Shown here: positions 58,501 to 64,000 of the stretch, piece by piece | How the letters are laid out: each line of letters starts with the position of its first letter | Numbering within the stretch: position 1 is the first letter of the stretch | DNA from: Jackrogersella multiformis | Taxonomy: Eukaryota > Ascomycota > Sordariomycetes > Xylariales > Hypoxylaceae | DNA: 64,000 bases | NCBI GenBank assembly: GCA_902806575.1 | Contig: CADCXD010000008.1 | Span: 1,488,001-1,552,000 of the forward strand | Reading direction: 5' to 3' | Made by a program: the position numbers and the translations under genes | The notes under the pieces: model-generated | The model's input: only the letters and a program-made list of their open reading frames with translations | What the model was told of the DNA's origin: nothing | The model's database searches: none

Positions 58501-60992
58501 ATGGATCTCATGTGATTTATTATTCTTGCTACGTAGGTACTTACTTATCTGGACCTTGGTACTCGTCTAGGTTGTGCATGCAATCACACGTGGATGGACT
58601 TGGCTAATTGCCATATGGCTTCCCTGTATCTAGTATCGTAAGGTATCTACCTGGTAGCTGACGTAAGGTGACTAAGATACCAGGGTCTAGATTGCAATAG
58701 TACCTAGGTACCCTGTACTTTAGGTCGGTATGTGCACGAGTCTTCAATATGTACTTAGGTACATAGCAAATTGAATAAATCTCCGGGTATTTCCTCCGTA
58801 CCCGAACTCCCAGAGAAGGTGAACATGTGCTAGCTCCTCATCTCCTATCCTTGCATTCTTATCTTGTGTCGTCAATCGTCAAGAATTGGGTGGGGAATAT
58901 CGGGAATATCTCCAGGGCTATGTAATAAACATAAAGTTTCTGTTAGACTTAGATTTCCCTGCCGCTGATTGGCTAGGGCGCTTAGGTTCGCGGGCGTTAA
59001 AACACCTAGTAGTAATAGTGTGAGGTCGCACAAGGATAGACGTCATCATATTGGATCTACAACGCTAAACTTAAACCTTCTTTGAAATTTAAAGTTAAGG
59101 GGTATGTATTACCTAGGTAAAGGAGTTAGCATCATCGTCCGATTGAACTCTAAAAAGGACTTACACTATTAATACGCTATGGATGTAAGCATAAAGTCTG
59201 CCCTACCATAACTTTACCGCTACCGGGTCCACGGCAAACAATATTACCACCTTCCACCCTTGTACTTTCAGGGTTGGGATATACTATGTAGGTACATACA
59301 GTTTAGTACAGCGATATTCACCGTAGCTAGAGTTTCTGGCTAGGTACCTATGGTAGGTAGGTACGCTTTGTCGGTGGAAAAAGGGGAGAGGAACTTTAGA
59401 ACCGAGCCGAACTGCGGTAAGAAAAAGAAAAATATCCGTATCAATAACCTTACCTAAAATAAGGTATTCTGGAACGCCCCTGGACCATTCCAAGGTTATT
59501 GCGGGATACTATTAGCACCCGAAATCCATTACGAAATGGAACTTACCCACATGTTCGGTTTTAGGTTCTGTCTCGATTGTGGGGCAAACTCGTACGGAAT
59601 GGTACCAAGGAACGGTTTAGTTATTACGATGTAGTGCATGTACATGTATACATAGTACATAACTGAAAACGGAACATACGAAGAATAAAGTGAAAGTGAA
59701 ACGAAGACCTCTACCTCGGCCTTTCCTCTTCTGGTAGGAAATATTTTTGCGGATGTTGCTATGGAGGACGCGTAGAGTTCGTGGGTATGTGCGTCGCGGA
59801 TATCATACAATTACAGCATCAGCATGGGCCGATGATGACCGACTACCGCACCATGATAACAAGAATACATAGGTACATATGTACATACTTATTACATATT
59901 AATTAGGTGGCCGATGTAAGCAAGGCGATCTAGACCTGGTGTACATATACTGTAGGTACATATGTAGTTACCAAGAATCATATGCCGGGGGGTGCACCGG
60001 ACAAATGGTCTCTGCATTTCTCTGCATCCATCCATTCCATCCAACTACCTAATTAAGCATCGTAGGTAGAAATACATATGTAGGTGGTAGTTGGATGGCT
60101 CACGAGTGGTCGGGATTGAGTTTGGAAAGGAACCCTAGGAAGGTATTTAGGTATGTACCTAGGTAGGTAAATAAACCTTCCAAGGTTGTTTAACCTGATG
60201 GGAATTTCGACATGGATGGGATGGGATGGATGAAGATGGATAGCGCAGATGGCCGGGACCTCCAGGCAAGAATAGACGAGATGTGTTACAGGGGGGTATC
60301 GTGTTTGGCTTCGCAATCGCATGGTCCATCATTACGGATCACCAATCCCTGCAACCTTCTTAGCCTCATACCTTACACGACCTGGGCAGCTGGGTACTAC
60401 CTACCTCCATACACTGCCGACCTGTACGTAGATACCTAAGTACATAGTAGCAACCTTACATAATAGGTACCTACCTGGTAGGTATGTATGCCTATGGGCT
60501 ATCACAAGAATCGCAATTTCAATATAGTAGTAGGTATCCACGACATGGGCTCAAGGGAAATTGGCATGCAAAGACTACTCACTACCTACATCGCAGGCAT
60601 TCGGGGATGATGCTGACCAAACAGTGTGTAAAGGCTTAATATTGACGCTCTAGTAATTCAGTGGTATCGCAACGCTACCTATCTACCTTCCGAACCGTAC
60701 TCGCAACCTTTTGCCCTGAGGCCCCTTAGATATGCCAGCCCGCGCGAGCCGCCATCATCTGTTGTACGCTTCTAAGCTATTTACGAAGCGCCAGATCAAT
60801 ATACGTGATTATCTGCGCCAGCTCATGACCGTCGTGAAAAGATTCCCTAAACTCCGTCCTGCTGATGATGCCTGTGGATAGTAGAAGGAGAACGCTGGCA
60901 CTAACTAAGAAGAATTGGAACAAGGCCGCCGTGAACTAAACATGCAATTTTTTTTGGACGCCCGATTGATGCAACTTCCAGCCCATAGTTCC
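55541..60992. other. Gene desert upstream of the P450 relic and downstream of the WOPR gene
   Basis: About 5.4 kb without a supportable gene, with many ACCTAGGT palindromes (56100, 56183, 58182, 58702, 59111, 60157) and AT-rich runs. A few short stretches near 56410-57070 look faintly coding (for example MAEVLGIQTILTSVISTIFDG at about 56740) but are broken by stops. They may be remnants of a decayed gene. Confidence 0.5.
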
Positions 60993-62384
60993 TCAAATGC
61001 AGAGATTGCGATTAAGAGATCGAATTGCCCTAGAATCCTCGCCCCTGAACATGTCGCTGGTTTGTGGCACTGCTGCCGTCCCTGCCGAGAGCGCTCTCGG
61101 TGAGCTACTGGCACTGTTATTGCTACCCGGATTGGCACTGTTGGGCTCCGAGTTCGCCGGGGTCCTGTTGAGTAGCGCCGACAAGCTCGCCTTATTTGCG
61201 TTGCCGTTCATGCCCTCAGAACCTGTCATTCTCGGTGGTGATACAGAGTGATTCCTCGGAGGTGTCAGCCCTCGAGATGCCGCCGGTATCGCGGGAAGTG
61301 GACCTTGTGGGTTGCGTGCGCTTGTCGCCGCTAAACGGGGATCTATTACAGCTTGCGCAGCTTGTGCCGCTTGCGCCGCCTGGGCAGCCTGGATTTGAAG
61401 GTGCTGCGACTGAGGAGACGAGCTCGAAGCACGTCCGGGTATTTGGTAAGGTCTGCTTAGAGTAGGCGCGGGTCGCCTGTCATTATCATAACCAATAGTC
61501 TTGGGGTAAATAGGAGCCTGGTTGGATGGTGCAGATGTCGGTGGCAGTGGGGGAAGCTGAGGCGGAAGCTGTGGTGGCCGCTGCGAAGGTTGCTGGTGAA
61601 TAGGTTGCTGGTGCATAGGTTGTTGCAGTTGAGGCCGAGCTTGAGGCTTCATCTCTGGCGTAAGCTTCCCCTGTGTCCAAGGCGGAGTTTGGTTGGGCGA
61701 AGGTGGCCATGGACCTTGCCACGTTGGTCCTCCCCAGGAACCTCCATAGCTATTGTAGACTGCCTGCTCGTGAGTGCCATTATGGGCGGTGTATGACTGC
61801 ATAGGCGCTCTAGTTAGAGCAGGCGGGTTCGCTTCGTGTAGACTTGACTCGGGGTACATGCCCTTAACGGGGATGATATGTCGAAGCTGGGGATCGGTGC
61901 TGGGCTGGGGCAGGTCAGGACCCCCGGCGTGGGGTCTAGAATAGTACGAGATCAGGTGAAGATGCTGCCCCTGCGACGTCGTAATACTGAACGACTGCTT
62001 CATAAGACCGTCTGCCTTATAACGGTAGCCTTCAGGTTCGCCATCGGGGTCGTCGTCACTAAGTCGACCGCCGCTGTCTGGCGTCCTTCCATTGCTTCGT
62101 CGCGAAGCACCGAATGTGGTCCCACGCTTACCCTCCATCTCTCTGTAGGTGAGGAAGCTGCCGGAAACTCTGCTCGCACTCCAGGACTTTCCGTCGGTCC
62201 ATCTGCGCATACCGGCCTCCCTCTCGTCCCATACGAAAACTGAGCCGGATCTAATAGACTGTCGTTCCTTTTCTGATAATCGCCTCTGAACTCGAGGCAG
62301 CAAACCCAACCTGCACGCCTCGAAGAGCTTGATGGCATCTCCGGGTGTGCGCACGTAGCCATGGTAGGTCTCCATTTCGCCCAT
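60993..62384 (-). CDS. Gti1/Pac2 family (WOPR) transcription factor, Sge1/Ryp1/Wor1-like
   Basis: Intronless 463-aa regulator. The WOPR DNA-binding domain is in the first about 150 residues. WOPRa includes ETYHGYVRTPGDAIKLFEACRLG, RLSEKERQSIRSGSVFVWDE and MRRWTDGKSWSASRVSGSF. WOPRb includes YRYKADGLMKQSFSIT and the HLHLISYYSR end. These blocks match the Sge1/Ryp1/Wor1 branch, master regulators of morphology, conidiation and effector or secondary-metabolite genes in several fungi, more closely than Pac2. The C-terminal two thirds are Pro/Gln/Ser-rich and disordered, with a QAA tripeptide repeat. Nuclear. The start codon is the first of two close ATGs (residues 1 and 4). Confidence 0.95.
   Translation of the reverse strand: MGEMETYHGYVRTPGDAIKLFEACRLGLLPRVQRRLSEKERQSIRSGSVFVWDEREAGMRRWTDGKSWSASRVSGSFLTYREMEGKRGTTFGASRRSNGRTPDSGGRLSDDDPDGEPEGYRYKADGLMKQSFSITTSQGQHLHLISYYSRPHAGGPDLPQPSTDPQLRHIIPVKGMYPESSLHEANPPALTRAPMQSYTAHNGTHEQAVYNSYGGSWGGPTWQGPWPPSPNQTPPWTQGKLTPEMKPQARPQLQQPMHQQPIHQQPSQRPPQLPPQLPPLPPTSAPSNQAPIYPKTIGYDNDRRPAPTLSRPYQIPGRASSSSPQSQHLQIQAAQAAQAAQAAQAVIDPRLAATSARNPQGPLPAIPAASRGLTPPRNHSVSPPRMTGSEGMNGNANKASLSALLNRTPANSEPNSANPGSNNSASSSPRALSAGTAAVPQTSDMFRGEDSRAIRSLNRNLCI
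61325..61395. repeat. Imperfect trinucleotide-type repeat encoding (QAA)n
   Basis: Inside the WOPR gene, about five copies of a 9-nt unit reading GCTTGCGCA-like on the plus strand encode AAQAAQAAQAAQA. Copies differ at third positions. Length variation between strains would be in frame. Confidence 0.7.
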
Positions 62385-64000
62385 AGCTGTTAGGGATTGA
62401 CGAGGTTGGTTGTTATGAAATGTTGGCGAATCTAGGATTGAAGAGAGAAACTGAAAGATGCTCCCTTGAGTCCTTGTCAGGTAATTAGGTCTTGTAATCC
62501 TACCGTTCCACCATACCAGCTCCGCACATTAGCTTGAACGGTGGGTCATCCAGACAGTGGGCGGCTGAAGATGCTTTCGAGGTGGGTAATAAAGATGATG
62601 CTTGCGTGGATGGGGTCAACCCTGGTCTTGGTAGCTGATGAAGTGAGATGTGAGTGCTGTCTTGGCGTTTCTGAATTGCGGGCAATTCGAGTCGATAGTC
62701 CGGCCCATATGCTGTTAACGGGCTAAGCGTTACGGAACTAAATCTGAGCGTCCAGACTCGTAGATGGATGCTTTGCTAGGTTTTCTGTGTCCTTTTCGAT
62801 CCAAGTACCCGAAGTTAGAATCGGTTGGCTAACAATCTCAAAAGCCTTATCTGTAATGACATCGAAAGGTGCATTGGCAAATGGTGTGTGCATTTTAACA
62901 AGCCAACGAGACATGCAGGGTATGAACAACGATGTCTGAACGGTACTTTACACTCGGCAGATGTATTTGAAATGAAAACCGGGATGTTTGCAAGATGCAG
63001 ACGTAGATCACTGATTGAGTCTTTTTATAAGGTGATTTGGGAAAGGCATATGGATTAATCGTATATATAGTCCTCACTTGAGTGCTACTTCAACCAAAGA
63101 TTTGTCTGTGTCAACGCAAAAATTCAACGGTGGCTTGATAGATAGGGTCGGCAAACTTTTGGTGATGATGAAAACTATGCCGTCAGGCGAAGGACATCCT
63201 TGAACAATAATTATTCGACTCGCTGTCATACTTTTGAGACAGGACATAATGCTTGGTGTAGAGTTGACCCGGATTACGGGTGTAAAAGGTTCGACTACGC
63301 ATGCATAAGGTGAAGCAAGTAAAACCATGAACATACCTGGTAAGCAGCCAAATCTAAGGCTGCACTGCAATTAAAGAAGAAAGTCAGGTTGAGTGTAAAG
63401 ACTCTCACTTTGAATTATATGCGTGGGATCAACCGGTATAAAAGGAGATCCGGGTGAGAACAATGTGGTAGACGATGCCGAGGATGTCCAGTGGGATTTT
63501 AAGGTTCCCAGATGTCGTTGCTTCAAGCCAAATGGCCAACCAGACAATAGTGACCTTCCAAGGCGCCAGACGTCCTTGTATTTTTGGATTCTCGCTAGAG
63601 TTAGACGAGGCCGATGCGGTAGTATTGCCTCTGGACATAAATTGGTGGCTAAAAACCAAGTAGTTTACTTTTTGAGTTGGACTGTGAGAAGAGATAAAAA
63701 GATCACTCTGTAGCTCTTGTAAGTGAACTTGAACCGATAAAGTGAAGTACTGATACGAAGAGATGGCAATCTAATACGACCAAGGCTTAATGTTACCAGA
63801 TCGTGTGCGGCAGTAAAATCGAAGCTAAAGAGCTTAGTGCCTGCCCGGTGACTTGAAGTTTAGATGCCCCGTTCTTTTAAGATTTCGTTGAAAGAGTTCT
63901 GGAGTAGCGGACGTTCTTGGGTCTTGAGTCTTGGGTATTTTGGCGGTGATGGTGTATGAAGGTGTGTGTGGGTTGGTGAGTGATAGACCAGAACCTCCGA
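62385..64000. other. 5' flank of the WOPR gene to the window end
   Basis: About 1.6 kb. Minus-strand pieces at 62738-62893 and around 63074-63660 have plausible composition and splice-like edges (acceptor TTGCAG near 63370, donor GTATGT near 63340). They could be exons of a gene or a long 5' leader running past the window, but no domain is recognised, so no gene is called. Confidence 0.4.

Noticed and set aside
62738..62893. Minus-strand ORF starting MHTPFANAPFDVITD
   Set aside because: Reasonable composition, but short, unrecognised and without clear exon partners inside the window.
1..64000. CRISPR arrays, bacterial operons, phage or organellar DNA
   Set aside because: No regularly spaced repeats were seen and the genes have spliceosomal introns throughout.

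Overview
The window is nuclear DNA of a filamentous ascomycete (Pezizomycotina, probably Sordariomycetes; the class is an inference). The support is: short introns of about 48-175 bp with GTAAGT-like donors, CTAAC/CTGAC branch sites and YAG acceptors; a C-to-T hypermutated, AT-rich tract with the RIP signature; Zn2Cys6, Gti1/Pac2 and 2EXR proteins; an NRPS; an aspzincin protease; and a fungal-type histone H1. No viral, bacterial or organellar genes were seen.

Layout. 1-4230 is a RIP-degraded repeat relic with no surviving ORF and an 83-bp tandem duplication at its edge. 4473-16198 looks like a nitrogen/amino-acid catabolism block: a peroxisomal FAD amine oxidase with a one-base frame break (-), a Zn2Cys6 regulator (+), an allantoate-permease-like MFS transporter (-), and an 11-exon 5-oxoprolinase/hydantoinase (+). 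The last two are divergent across a 967-bp spacer with several GATA-factor sites. 16715-26025 is a compact secondary-metabolite locus: a T-C-A-T-C NRPS whose last C domain has the SHxxxDxxT motif of diketopiperazine-forming fungal NRPSs, a divergent cytochrome P450, and a SAM methyltransferase. It lacks an A domain for the first T and a terminal T domain, which is the most unusual feature here.

26582-48698 holds mostly housekeeping or lineage genes: a possible small membrane protein, a GH31 alpha-glucosidase, tRNA-Gly(GCC), a CorA-fold membrane protein, an acidic 2EXR protein, an unrecognised 284-aa protein, a deuterolysin, a proline-rich disordered protein and histone H1. 52619-64000 holds a PAQR (Izh/adiponectin-receptor type) membrane protein, a decayed P450 pseudogene, a gene desert of about 5.4 kb, and a Gti1/Pac2 (WOPR) transcription factor closest to Sge1/Ryp1/Wor1.

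Intergenic DNA is sprinkled with the palindrome ACCTAGGT, often extended to TACCTAGGTAGGTA. I found it at more than 20 places, almost always outside genes.

Exon coordinates were derived by eye from splice consensus and reading-frame continuity. Each multi-exon model closes to a multiple of three. Family assignments come from recognised motifs, not from database searches.
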